A stretch of DNA of 64,000 bases from Anaeromonas frigoriresistens (GCF_016820655.1 NZ_WSFT01000013.1:1-64000), one strand, 5' to 3'. Positions 33,342 to 42,825 are shown, numbered from the stretch's first letter. Numbers and translations: made by a program. Notes: a model not told the origin generated them from the letters alone.

Positions 33342-34742
33342 TTAATTTGTTAACTCTATAGAAAATGGCTCTAATTTTTTAGTTTCAATAAAGCTATCGA
33401 AATTAAATTGTAAAATAGTATCCTTTAATGATAAATTTTCTATCTTTTCTTCTCCATCAAGAGGGAAAACTGACCTAAAGTGATAAGTATTTTTATTAAT
33501 TAATTTAACGTTATTTTTTGATATACTATGATCCTTAGGAGGTACAGGATTATCTGGATTAATATCATTTACAAAATCTTTATCAACTAATAAGAAACTA
33601 TAAGATAGATTATGAACTATAATATCTAATTTATCCTCACTTATATTTTGTGGTAACCCATTAAAATTATAATCAAATATTAATTTATTATTATCTTTAG
33701 TCACATTGTTTACTTCAATTGCCATGTCCGTACGTTTACTTTTTAATATAAATGCTGATTTATCCAAAGACTCTTGAACTGGAGATTCCGAGATGTTAAC
33801 AAAGGGATATAGTTTAATTGATTTTATACTTTTATCTACTTTATTAATATTCTTTCGTAAAAGATTATGGTACCCATCTTCTTCCTTCGAATGATTAAGG
33901 TTAGTATTATTTTCATGAGTAAATAATACATTTCCATAATCATCTTCCGCCTTATAAAAATCTATTTGATCCTTTTTATGTTTTGAAATAGTCTCAAATA
34001 TCATAGTTGTAGTAGCCTTAGCTGTATTAATTTCATTAATATTTATCCTAATTTCCTCACTTTCATAAGCTTTAAACTGATTAATAACTAGTGTTTCGTT
34101 TATCTCTTGTTTAATTGGAATATTAAAATTCCAATTTCCTTTAATTCCGTTTATATTATGAATAGATATAGGTAATGTAAACTCTTTATCTATTTCTTTA
34201 TAAGGATATTTGAACTTCCATTGAAAATCATATCCTTCATCTGATTTCTTTATAGCAGTCGACTTGCCATTAAGCCAAGGATCATTATCACCTTTATGAT
34301 TTTCAAAATTAACATCAATGCTTAATTCTCCATTTCCAACATTACCATTTATATGTCCTATAACCGAAAGTATATCACCATCGAAATAAGCATTCTTTAA
34401 TTTAACTGTTACTCCATTTCGTGTTATTTCTTCATCTAATTGTGTTACTAAGTCCTCCTTAGCCAATTCAATTCCCAGTTTATCACCGAATTCTTCATAT
34501 ATTCTTCCAATAAAAGGAGCACTAGCTAATACTTGATTTATCTTGGGACTTATAAAACCTGACAGAAATATAATCCCCAAAGCAGCTGCGGTAGCCAAAT
34601 AACTAATCATAAATTTCTTTTTAGCAGAAATTTTCATTACAGATTCCCTATCCTGTTCCATACCTTTTCTAATTGCATTTAACACATCTTCTTTAGGCAC
34701 TTCTATTTTATCAATAGCTAATTTTATTTTATTATTATCCAT
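33342..34742 (-). CDS. DUF4179 protein, probable anti-sigma factor
   Basis: About 466 residues. A short cytosolic N-terminus with KIEVPKEDVLNAIRKGM leads to a single membrane helix (about 44-62, SYLATAAALGIIFLSGFI), then a long extracellular part. The region SPKINQVLASAPFIGRIYEEFGDKLG and what follows is the DUF4179 pattern seen in proteins encoded next to ECF sigma factors, so it is a likely membrane anti-sigma factor. The ATG at 34742 has AAGGAGAG 5 nt upstream and overlaps the sigma gene stop by 8 bp (ATGGATAA), which implies translational coupling. Confidence 0.82.
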   Translation of the reverse strand: MDNNKIKLAIDKIEVPKEDVLNAIRKGMEQDRESVMKISAKKKFMISYLATAAALGIIFLSGFISPKINQVLASAPFIGRIYEEFGDKLGIELAKEDLVTQLDEEITRNGVTVKLKNAYFDGDILSVIGHINGNVGNGELSIDVNFENHKGDNDPWLNGKSTAIKKSDEGYDFQWKFKYPYKEIDKEFTLPISIHNINGIKGNWNFNIPIKQEINETLVINQFKAYESEEIRININEINTAKATTTMIFETISKHKKDQIDFYKAEDDYGNVLFTHENNTNLNHSKEEDGYHNLLRKNINKVDKSIKSIKLYPFVNISESPVQESLDKSAFILKSKRTDMAIEVNNVTKDNNKLIFDYNFNGLPQNISEDKLDIIVHNLSYSFLLVDKDFVNDINPDNPVPPKDHSISKNNVKLINKNTYHFRSVFPLDGEEKIENLSLKDTILQFNFDSFIETKKLEPFSIELTN

Positions 34743-35268
34743 AATTTCTCTCCTTTTCAAAATCCTTTTTTAATGCGGATTTACCTCTACTTAAATAAGT
34801 TTTTACAGTCCCCTCAGGTACTTCCATTATCTGACCAATTTTTTTAATAGAATAATCATAGTAATAAAAAAGGACTATTACTGTTCTATAATTTTCTTTT
34901 AGTTTCCCAATAGCATCTATTAAGTATAGAGAATCGTCATTTATTACACCAATATCAGAATCTAATTTTAATAAAATTCCATCTGTTAAAGAGACTATAT
35001 TTTTTCTCTTTGAAAGTACTTGACCTGAACATCTAATAACAATCTTTGTAAACCAAGTCATAAAATATTCAGGATGTTTTAAAGTGTGAATAGATATTAA
35101 AGCTTGATAAGTTGCCTCTTGAACAATATCTAAAGCATCTTCTTTATTATGTACATATAAGTAAGCTGTACGATAAATTTGCTCATAATGTTTTTTAATT
35201 AATTTTTCACAAGCTTTTTTATCTCCTTTTATTGATTTTTTTATTAATTTGTACTCTTTTTCTTTCAT
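34735..35268 (-). CDS. ECF-type RNA polymerase sigma factor
   Basis: 177 residues. Region 2 is YLYVHNKEDALDIVQEATYQALISI (about 37-61) with the -10 recognition helix, and region 4 is LKENYRTVIVLFYYYDYSIKKIGQIMEVPEGTVKTYLSRGK (about 128-168) with the helix-turn-helix that reads the -35. There is no region 1.1 or 3. It resembles SigV/SigW-like factors used for cell envelope stress. AAGGAGG supports the start. The promoter in front has a TGAAAC -35, consistent with self-transcription. The anti-sigma candidate follows in the same operon. Confidence 0.92.
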   Translation of the reverse strand: MKEKEYKLIKKSIKGDKKACEKLIKKHYEQIYRTAYLYVHNKEDALDIVQEATYQALISIHTLKHPEYFMTWFTKIVIRCSGQVLSKRKNIVSLTDGILLKLDSDIGVINDDSLYLIDAIGKLKENYRTVIVLFYYYDYSIKKIGQIMEVPEGTVKTYLSRGKSALKKDFEKERNYG

Positions 35269-35288
35269 ATCCTGCCTCCTTTCAATAT

Positions 35289-35319
35289 ATTAGTGGGGAA
35301 AACTCTCAAAAAAGTTTCA
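35289..35319 (-). promoter_or_regulatory. Candidate ECF-type autoregulatory promoter
   Basis: On the minus strand TGAAACTTTT begins at 35319 and about 17 bp later comes CCACTAAT (near 35289-35297), which resembles the TGAAAC ... CGTC pattern used by envelope-stress ECF sigma factors, with an imperfect -10. A leader of about 15-20 nt ends at the GGAGG of the sigma gene. Confidence 0.5.
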
Positions 35320-35341
35320 TATTTTTTAGAGTAACTAAACA

Positions 35342-35382
35342 ATAAATAAAGCCATTGGAAACTTTGTCAGTTTCAATGGCTT
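35342..35382 (-). terminator. Terminator after the GerMN gene
   Basis: AAGCCATTG-GAAAC (35349-35362) pairs with GTTTC-AATGGCTT (35370-35382) with one bulged G; the minus-strand tail is TATTTATTG. It separates the GerMN gene from the sigma promoter. Confidence 0.7.
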
Positions 35383-35391
35383 ATTTCAACT

Positions 35392-36246
35392 TTACTCATA
35401 TATATCACTTATTTTAAAGACATCCTCTTCTTCAACGTATACTAGACTAAAGACATGGTTTTTATCTATTTCTTTATCTTCATTTGTAATTACTTTTATT
35501 CTTACATCAACTAAAATAGTTTGTTTATAGTTGTTTATTTTAAAACCTTCTATATTATATTGCTTTATATCTCTATTGATATGTTGCATACCATATGCTA
35601 TTCTACTTTTTTTATCTACTTCTTTAAATATATCCACTAATTCACTTGGATCTTGTCTTTTAACTATATCATAGTACTTTTTTATTGTATCAATTGGATC
35701 AACATAGTTAGTTTTTACTATTAATTCACTATATTTTAAAGGACTTTCTATATTGTAATAATTTGAGAAAATATCTTTTCTTTCACCATCAATCAATATT
35801 TGAACACTATTAATTGAGTCAATTTGTGTCATAGTATTAACTATAGAATATATAAGTAAGGCCTCTTCTTCTTGAGTTATATCTTCTTTGTTTACTTCTT
35901 TAGATAAGTTTATATAAGCTATCTGATCAGAAATATCTATAGATCTGACTTTAGTTTTCTGTGGTATCAAATTTTTTATATCTTTATCCTTTATTCCTTC
36001 TATTAATTTCTCTAATACTTCTATTTCAAGATTATTTGTTATATCTTCTATTCTTATAGTTTTTGGTACTAATCTCTCAAGATTCTTATCAGGATAATAA
36101 AGAGTTACATCAAAATTATTTTCAGAAGAATAAGGAGATATTATAGGTGTTTTATCATTCGATTGACTTATATCATCATAGTTTTTACATCCTGCTAAAA
36201 TGGTTAATATTATAATTATATTAATTAAAAAAAGTTTTTTATTCAT
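35392..36246 (-). CDS. GerMN-domain lipoprotein
   Basis: 284 residues. A lipoprotein signal (MNKKLFLINIIIILTILAGC, lipobox LAGC with Cys20) places it on the outer face of the membrane. Residues about 48-160 form a GerMN domain (VTLYYPDKNLERLVP, then LIEGIKDKDIKNLIP and IAYINLSKEV ... ILIDGERK), found in the germination/sporulation protein GerM and in lipoproteins encoded by two-component operons. The C-terminal part is a second alpha/beta domain of unknown type. It follows the sensor kinase by 9 bp, so it is part of that operon. Confidence 0.88.
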   Translation of the reverse strand: MNKKLFLINIIIILTILAGCKNYDDISQSNDKTPIISPYSSENNFDVTLYYPDKNLERLVPKTIRIEDITNNLEIEVLEKLIEGIKDKDIKNLIPQKTKVRSIDISDQIAYINLSKEVNKEDITQEEEALLIYSIVNTMTQIDSINSVQILIDGERKDIFSNYYNIESPLKYSELIVKTNYVDPIDTIKKYYDIVKRQDPSELVDIFKEVDKKSRIAYGMQHINRDIKQYNIEGFKINNYKQTILVDVRIKVITNEDKEIDKNHVFSLVYVEEEDVFKISDIYE

Positions 36247-36255
36247 ATTAACCTC

Positions 36256-37710
36256 CTAGACCATATTGGTATCTATTGGCAATTTTATATAAAATGTAGT
36301 TCCTTTATCAACTTCACTTTCTACTTCTATCTTACCTTGATGTAATGTTACTATCTGATATGCAATAGAGAGCCCCAAACCTGTACCACCAGTGTTTCTT
36401 GTCCTAGCTTTATCCACCCTATAGAATCTTTCAAATATGTGCTCTAAATCCTTATTTGGGATTCCTATTCCATCATCTGAAATTTCAATAACTACATTTT
36501 TCCCATCAGAGTGTAGTTTCACTTCTACATTCCCGCCATTAGGGGTATACTTTATTGCATTGTGTACTATATTTATTATAGATTGTTGGATTTTATCCTT
36601 ATCTAAATTAATTTGCAATTTTTCTTCTGCTTTATAACTTATACTTATATTCTTTTTATCTGCAATAGGTTTTAATCTAGTTATAATTTTTTCTAATAAA
36701 TAGTTTACATAGGTAACTTTATAATTTAAATTTAATCTCTCTTTATCTAAATCCACTAAGGTTAGTAAATCATCAATTATATTATTTAATCTATCAATTT
36801 CAGAATCTATATCAGTTAAAAACTCACGATATATTTCTACTCCTGCATTATCTTGATGTAATAAAGATTCTGATAATAATTTTATCGAGCTTAAAGGAGT
36901 TCTCAATTCATGAGATACATTCGCTACAAAGTCTTTTCTCTGTATATCTACTTGATCTAATTTTGTACTCATTATATTAAATGCCGATGCTAATTGACTA
37001 AATTCATCATTAGTATCAATATCTACCCTTTGGTTTAAATTACCTTTAGCCATATTCATGATAGCATTAGTGAACTTTTTTATTGGTTTTGAAAATATAT
37101 TAGCTAGAATAAAACTAATTAATGCAATAAATAAAGTGCTGATAAAGGATATTATATATAAAGCATTTTCAATATCCTCAACTCTACTATAGATATTGTC
37201 AATTGATGTCGAAATTAAGGCAGCTCCTATTATTTTACTATTTAATATTATTGGTACTGAGGTATACATTAATCGTCCATATTCTTTATAATTATATATA
37301 TTAGCAGCACTATTACCTTTTAGAGCCTTTTGCACTTCCTCATGTTTAAATGTATCTCCAATAAATTCCTCTCTTGAATCTACTTTGACCTTATTATCAT
37401 TATCAATAATAATAATCCTTGAATTTATTTCTTTACTGTATCTAATAACCTCATTTCTCATTAATTCATAAAGAATTGAGTTTGGTACACTATTAGTATA
37501 ATAATCAATATTGTTTGCTATTATATTTGTTTTAGCCAGCATATCTATCTTTTTTTCTTCTAAATATATATTTGTAATAGTCCTAGAAATAAATACATTA
37601 ATAATTCCTAATAAAATTATTACTAATAATAAATAGGTGGAAACAAGTTTCCACCTAATACTTATAAATCTTGTTTTTTTATTGAGTCTTACTCCTAAAA
37701 TAGTAACCAA
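36256..37710 (-). CDS. Sensor histidine kinase (WalK/PhoR-like)
   Basis: 484 residues. First membrane helix about 24-42, an extracellular PAS/CACHE-like sensor (43-180), second helix about 184-204, HAMP (205-257), HisKA with His267 in SHELRTP, and HATPase with N box, DDGIGIP (G1) and GGTGLGLSIA (G2). It phosphorylates the response regulator encoded just upstream. The longest frame starts at TTG (37710) inside the 3' end of the regulator gene, 32 bp of overlap. TAGGAG occurs further in but is followed by no ATG, GTG or TTG at a usable distance, so the exact start is uncertain. The GerMN lipoprotein gene follows. Confidence 0.9.
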   Translation of the reverse strand: MVTILGVRLNKKTRFISIRWKLVSTYLLLVIILLGIINVFISRTITNIYLEEKKIDMLAKTNIIANNIDYYTNSVPNSILYELMRNEVIRYSKEINSRIIIIDNDNKVKVDSREEFIGDTFKHEEVQKALKGNSAANIYNYKEYGRLMYTSVPIILNSKIIGAALISTSIDNIYSRVEDIENALYIISFISTLFIALISFILANIFSKPIKKFTNAIMNMAKGNLNQRVDIDTNDEFSQLASAFNIMSTKLDQVDIQRKDFVANVSHELRTPLSSIKLLSESLLHQDNAGVEIYREFLTDIDSEIDRLNNIIDDLLTLVDLDKERLNLNYKVTYVNYLLEKIITRLKPIADKKNISISYKAEEKLQINLDKDKIQQSIINIVHNAIKYTPNGGNVEVKLHSDGKNVVIEISDDGIGIPNKDLEHIFERFYRVDKARTRNTGGTGLGLSIAYQIVTLHQGKIEVESEVDKGTTFYIKLPIDTNMV

Positions 37711-38374
37711 CTCCCCATTTTGTTAGGATATATTCAGCCTGTGATGAGTTCTTTTCAATTTTTTCTCTCAATCTTCTGATATGAACATCAACTGTTCTTA
37801 AATCTCCAAAATACTCATATCCCCAAATTATTTCCAGAAGTTCTTCTCTTGTAAATACCTTCCCTGGATTTGTAGCTAATAATAATAATAAGTCAAATTC
37901 TTTAGCAGTAAGATTTACATCCTTATCCCCTATAGAAACTTTTCTACCAAGAGTGTTTATAGTAAATTCCTCAACATGTATCACTTGATCTCCTATTTTT
38001 GATTCTTTACTAATAGATCTTCTTAATATAGCTTTAATTCTAGCTTTAAGTTCTAAAATATTAAATGGTTTAGTTAAATAGTCATCCGCTCCATATTCTA
38101 AACCTAATATTTTATTCATATCCTCACCTTTAGCAGTAAGCATAATAATTGGCACTTGAGATGTTTCTCTTATCTTCTGACATACCTCTAATCCATCCAT
38201 CTCTGGTAACATAAGGTCCAATATGATTAAATCATATTCATTGCTCTTAGCCTTATTTAACGCCTCTCTACCATCATATGCAGTATCTATATCATAACTA
38301 TCCTGCTCAAGACTATATTTTAAACCTTTCACTAATAGGGCCTCATCATCAACAATTAATATATTACTAGCCAT
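37679..38374 (-). CDS. OmpR/PhoB-family response regulator
   Basis: 231 residues. The receiver domain has the acid pair D9-D10, phosphoacceptor Asp53 (IILDLMLPEMDG), Thr/Lys switch residues (LTAKGED, LTKPFN). The C-terminal winged-helix DNA-binding domain contains KEFDLLLLLATNPGKVFTREEL and VDVHIRRLREKIE, typical of WalR/PhoP-type regulators. It forms a pair with the kinase gene it overlaps. Ribosome site GAGGTGAT 6 nt before ATG. It lies 73 bp after selB, in the same direction. Confidence 0.94.
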   Translation of the reverse strand: MASNILIVDDEALLVKGLKYSLEQDSYDIDTAYDGREALNKAKSNEYDLIILDLMLPEMDGLEVCQKIRETSQVPIIMLTAKGEDMNKILGLEYGADDYLTKPFNILELKARIKAILRRSISKESKIGDQVIHVEEFTINTLGRKVSIGDKDVNLTAKEFDLLLLLATNPGKVFTREELLEIIWGYEYFGDLRTVDVHIRRLREKIEKNSSQAEYILTKWGVGYYFRSKTQ

Positions 38375-38447
38375 TTCATCACCTCAAATTAAATTTGTCT
38401 TTCGAATAAATATTATTAAATAAATTAAATTACTCCTTTAATTTATT

Positions 38448-40355
38448 TTAATATAATTTCCTCTTATCTTCAATTCTTTTAGTAAATTTATTTCTATCAA
38501 AGTCTTCTAATAGTACCATAGCAAATTTTCTGCTAGTATCTAAAAGATCTCTAAACTCTGCCAAGGTAATAAATTCATTTTTTTGGAGATAACTGATTAT
38601 CATCCTTTTTGCCTCATCATAGGCTTTTTTATGAAATATTAAGTCTTCATCTAATAATATTATTTCTCCTCTTTGGATCATAGAATCAAGTATTTTTATA
38701 ATATCATCCTTTTTATAATCTAATTTTTGTACTAGATCACTTATTTTTGGAGGAGTAAATTTGTTTGATAAAATCCCATCCTCTATAGCATTTTTTATAT
38801 CCATCTCTTTATTATTAAAACTAACCTCAAAATTATATAGTGATATATAGAGATTGTTCTGTTTTAAGATGTCTGCTTCTATTAACTTATCAATAAATAG
38901 CTCTCCTAATTTAGGTTTTATATTAATAAAGTATTTACTTCGCAATTCTTCTCTTAAAATACCAAGTTTTAGAGAATTCTTATTATGATATTCCTTCAAA
39001 AACTCTTCTATTTTACCTTTCATAGATACAAAATAATCTTCATGAATATAATACTTTATACCAGAGGTTTCAAAAATTAATATTCTTTTCTTTTCCAATA
39101 ATTTTTCAGTTACATCTATTATTTCATTTTCATTAGTTACTAATTCAGTGGCTAATTCTTTTGTAGAAGGGAATTTTCTGCTTTTGTCTTTGATAGTTTC
39201 CTCTATTATTCTTTCATTATCTCCAGTTTCTTTTATTTTCAGGTCATCTATTACATTTTCTTTGAACCTCTTTTTCTTAGTAGGGCTTCCATCTAAAATA
39301 GTTCCACCACCTATTGTAGTCATAGGTGAATAAAACCTAACTATAAAACGGTCTCCTATCTTGGCTGAAGTTTCTTCTTCTAATCTTAATTGAACATAAC
39401 CACTTTCTCCAGGAGTAAGATACTCTTTGTCTAAAAGGACTGCTCTACACAGTATTTCTTGAGTTCCTAAATAAAGTCTCAATCTTGTCCTATTTTCTAT
39501 TATCCATGGAGAATTTTTTAGTAAATTTAATTTAACATCTAACATCATGGTATTTACCATAGATTCTGGTAGAGCAACAATATCTCCTTTATCTAAATCA
39601 TTTTTTTTAACACCAGCTAGATTTATAGCGACCCTTTGTCCTGCTAAAGCTTCCTCAGAGTCTTCCCCATGTACCTGTACTGATCTCACTCTACTTTTTA
39701 TTCTCTTTGGAAATATCTCTACCTCATCTCCTACTTTTAAGCTTCCTTGTAATAGAGTTCCAGTTACTATTGTACCGAATCCTGTCAAAGTAAAAACTCT
39801 ATCAATAGGTAGTCGCGGAACGTTATCACTATCTCTATCTTCTAATTTCTCTGTTAGTTTATCCACTTCTGCTGCTAAAGTTTCTATTCCTGTTTTTTTG
39901 GTAGATGATACTTCTATTATTGGACTATTCTCAAGAAATGTATTCTCAATACTTTCCTTGATATCTTCTTTAACAAGCTCTCTCCATTCATCATCAACTA
40001 AATCACACTTAGTTAGGGCTACAATTCCTTTTTTTAAATTTAATAGATTAAGTATATTTAGGTGTTCTACAGTTTGAGGCATGATACCTTCATCTGCTGC
40101 AACTACTAATATCACTACATCCATACCACTAACTCCAGCTAACATGTTTTTAATGAATTTTTCATGTCCCGGTACATCTATAATACCTGCTCTTCTACCA
40201 CTGGGTAAGTCAAAATATGTAAATCCAAGTTCTATAGATATCCCTCTATTCTTTTCTTCTTTCAATCTATCTGTTTCTCTTCCAGTAAGAGCTTTAATTA
40301 ATGTTGTTTTTCCATGATCTATATGTCCTGCTGTTCCTATAATAATATTCTTCAT
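38448..40355 (-). CDS. selB: Selenocysteine-specific elongation factor SelB
   Basis: About 635 residues. It delivers Sec-tRNA to the ribosome at UGA codons next to a SECIS. The GTPase domain has G1 GHIDHGKT (10-17), switch region GISIELGFTYF, G3 DVPGHEKFI and G4 TKCD. Domains II and III follow, then four winged-helix repeats at the C-terminus (about 380-635) that bind the SECIS hairpin. I use the ATG at 40355, which follows TAGGAGTG by 6 nt and lies two bases after the selA stop (TAGTATG), rather than the longer start at 40400. It is the last gene of selD-selA-selB. Confidence 0.96.
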   Translation of the reverse strand: MKNIIIGTAGHIDHGKTTLIKALTGRETDRLKEEKNRGISIELGFTYFDLPSGRRAGIIDVPGHEKFIKNMLAGVSGMDVVILVVAADEGIMPQTVEHLNILNLLNLKKGIVALTKCDLVDDEWRELVKEDIKESIENTFLENSPIIEVSSTKKTGIETLAAEVDKLTEKLEDRDSDNVPRLPIDRVFTLTGFGTIVTGTLLQGSLKVGDEVEIFPKRIKSRVRSVQVHGEDSEEALAGQRVAINLAGVKKNDLDKGDIVALPESMVNTMMLDVKLNLLKNSPWIIENRTRLRLYLGTQEILCRAVLLDKEYLTPGESGYVQLRLEEETSAKIGDRFIVRFYSPMTTIGGGTILDGSPTKKKRFKENVIDDLKIKETGDNERIIEETIKDKSRKFPSTKELATELVTNENEIIDVTEKLLEKKRILIFETSGIKYYIHEDYFVSMKGKIEEFLKEYHNKNSLKLGILREELRSKYFINIKPKLGELFIDKLIEADILKQNNLYISLYNFEVSFNNKEMDIKNAIEDGILSNKFTPPKISDLVQKLDYKKDDIIKILDSMIQRGEIILLDEDLIFHKKAYDEAKRMIISYLQKNEFITLAEFRDLLDTSRKFAMVLLEDFDRNKFTKRIEDKRKLY

Positions 40356-40356
40356 A

Positions 40357-41775
40357 CTAAACACTCCTACAGTTATTAATTGCCCATATAATTCCTTCAA
40401 CTATTATATCAAAATCTTTTTCTTCTACTGTTCTTAAATCTATAAGAAGATTATTATTATTAATTCTAGTAATTATTGGTGTTCTAAAAGTACGTAAACT
40501 TTCTTCTAGTAAATTAACACTGAAATCTTCACTTTTAATACTCAATACCTTTGTAGGAATTTGCTCTAAAGGCAGTGAGCCCCCTCCTACTTGAGAAAAA
40601 TCATCAACTATTTCAACTGACAATTTATCAACATTCTTAATAATTAAATTATATAGTTTTTCTGCTTTTATACCTATTTCCTCTAATTGTATTGTAAGCA
40701 TTCTTAAAGTAGGAATATTCCTAATGGCTTTATCCTCATCTAAGTATTCCCTTAGAATTAGTTCTAAAGCAGCTATTGTCATTTTATCTACTCTTATAGC
40801 TCTAGTTAATTGATTTCTTTTCATTTTATCTATTAGATCCTTCTTTCCTACAATAATTCCAGCCTGGGGACCACCTAATAGCTTATCACCACTAAAGCTT
40901 ACTATATCTACTCCTCTATTTATTGACTCTTGAACTGTAGGCTCATAACTTAATCCGTATTTACTTAAATCTATTAAAACTCCACTACCAATGTCTTCAA
41001 CTACAGGAATACCCCTTTGATTTCCAAGTTTAACTAGTTCTTCTATTGAAACAGATTCTGTAAATCCTACTATTCTATAATTACTTGTATGTACTTTTAA
41101 TAAGACTGATGTATCTTCTCCTATTGCTTTTTCATAATCCCATAGATGAGTTTTATTTGTGGTACCTACATCAACTAATTTTCCTCCGCTTTGTTCCATT
41201 ACTTCAGGAACTCTAAAAGATCCACCAATTTCAACTAATTCTCCTCTAGATACAATTACTTCTTTATTTTTAGCTAGAGTACTTAATATAAGCATAACAG
41301 CAGAAGCATTATTATTTACTACTAATGCTGCTTCTGCTCCAGTTATTCTACATATAATATCTTCTATATGACTATATCTAGACCCTCTTCTACCTTCTTC
41401 TAGATCATATTCTAAATTAGAATACTCTGATGCTATTTCTACAACTCTCTCCATTATCTCTCGAGAAATTAAAGATCTTCCTAAGTTAGTATGGATTATT
41501 GTACCAGTTCCATTAATAACCTTTCTAAGCTTCGGTTGAATTTTCATTTTGGCTTTTTCTATAATTTCATAATCTATCCTTTGTATTCTTTCTTCAATAG
41601 ATGCTTTTGTTATAGTTGAAGATTGAATATTTTTTCTAATATCTTCTATCACTTCTCTTATAGATTCTAATACTATATCTCGGGGGATATAATTCAAAGC
41701 TTCTTCTATTTTTTCTTTTTGAAGAATTTCATCAACTTTAGGTAGACTTCTAAATAGTATGTTTTTATTTTCCAT
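40357..41775 (-). CDS. selA: L-seryl-tRNA(Sec) selenium transferase SelA
   Basis: 472 residues, full length. It converts Ser-tRNA(Sec) to Sec-tRNA(Sec) with selenophosphate. The N-terminal domain (1-65) binds the tRNA. The PLP lysine is Lys298 in FSGDKLLGGPQAG. NGTGTIIHTNLGRSL (about 88-102) and LEYDLEEGRRGSR (121-133) are hallmark SelA stretches. Start supported by AAGGGTGAAG. It follows selD by 12 bp and abuts selB, so the three are cotranscribed. Confidence 0.97.
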   Translation of the reverse strand: MENKNILFRSLPKVDEILQKEKIEEALNYIPRDIVLESIREVIEDIRKNIQSSTITKASIEERIQRIDYEIIEKAKMKIQPKLRKVINGTGTIIHTNLGRSLISREIMERVVEIASEYSNLEYDLEEGRRGSRYSHIEDIICRITGAEAALVVNNNASAVMLILSTLAKNKEVIVSRGELVEIGGSFRVPEVMEQSGGKLVDVGTTNKTHLWDYEKAIGEDTSVLLKVHTSNYRIVGFTESVSIEELVKLGNQRGIPVVEDIGSGVLIDLSKYGLSYEPTVQESINRGVDIVSFSGDKLLGGPQAGIIVGKKDLIDKMKRNQLTRAIRVDKMTIAALELILREYLDEDKAIRNIPTLRMLTIQLEEIGIKAEKLYNLIIKNVDKLSVEIVDDFSQVGGGSLPLEQIPTKVLSIKSEDFSVNLLEESLRTFRTPIITRINNNNLLIDLRTVEEKDFDIIVEGIIWAINNCRSV

Positions 41776-41787
41776 ATATCTTCACCC

Positions 41788-42825
41788 TTATTCTACAATT
41801 ATATAGTGTTCACCTTTTTCTATTACTCTACCAATAATACTGTATTCTGTATCTAACACTTTTAACTCTTCCATTAACTGATCTGCTTTATTCTTATCTA
41901 CAGATATTAATAAGCCGCCGGAGGTTTGAGGATCAAACATAATATCTTTTAAAGATTCTTCTATATCCTCACTTATTTTTACATTATCTCCTATAAAAGA
42001 TTTATTAGAGTATGCACCAGCAGGTATTATACCCATTTTAGCTAAATCATGGGCTTCTTTTATAACCGGTATTTTATTACTATGAAGCTCAATGGTTACA
42101 TTGCTTCCTTTAGCCATTTCTAAACCATGACCTAATAGTCCAAATCCTGTAACATCAGTACAACTATTTACACCTACATTAATCATTGCATCTTTAGCTT
42201 TTTTATTTAAGGTAGTCATTATCTTAACTGCTTCATTATATGCATCCTTTGAAGCTATATCAGCTTTAATCGCAGTATTAACAATACCAGTACCTATAGG
42301 TTTAGTTAATACTAGAATATCACCAATTTTCGCATTACTATTAGTAATGACATTATCTGGATGTACAAATCCTGTAACAGTTAGACCATATTTAGGTTCA
42401 TCATCTTCAACTGTATGTCCTCCAACAATTAATGCTCCAGCTTCTAATACTTTATCATTCCCACCTTTTAATATTTCAGTCATTACATCGGGACTCAAAC
42501 AAGTAGGAAAACCAATGATATTCATTGCTAGTTTAGGTTCTCCCCCCATTGCATATATGTCACTTATTGAATTAGTAGCAGCTATTTGACCAAATGTATA
42601 GGGATCATCTACAACTGGAGTAAAAAAATCAACAGTCTGAATTATAGCGGTATCTTCATTAATTTTATATACAGCACCATCATCTGAGGTATCTATTCCA
42701 ACCAGTAAGTTTTCATCAGTATTTCTTGGTATATGACACAGAACCTGTGCCAAGGTCTCAGGACCTATTTTGGCAGCTCAGCCAGAGGCAGTAGTCATTT
42801 GTGTAAGTCTAAATTTATTATCCAT
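41788..42825 (-). CDS. selD: Selenophosphate synthetase SelD, selenoprotein (Sec16)
   Basis: 345 residues when the in-frame TGA at 42778-42780 is read as selenocysteine. The N-terminus is MDNKFRLTQMTTASG-U-AAKIGP; Sec16 and Lys19 correspond to the catalytic Cys/Sec17 and Lys20 of other SelD proteins. The ATP-binding part has DTSDDGAVY and the glycine-rich GGHTVEDDEP loop. It makes selenophosphate from selenide and ATP, the donor for SelA. Automatic calling would start at 42753 and lose the active site. A SECIS-like hairpin lies right after the TGA. The ribosome site is weak (AAAGGTAGTG). It follows comEA by 18 bp. Confidence 0.96.
42748..42775 (-). promoter_or_regulatory. SECIS-like hairpin of selD
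   Basis: Two bases past the UGA, TGCCA pairs with TGGCA (lower stem), a four-base AAAT bulge follows on the 5' side, then AGGTC pairs with GACCT around the loop CTGA. Size and distance fit bacterial SECIS elements that recruit SelB. Confidence 0.75.

Noticed and set aside
40081-40317. Plus-strand open frames across selB, selA, leuS and obgE
   Set aside because: They lie fully inside well-identified genes on the other strand, have no ribosome site and show serine/proline-rich antisense composition.
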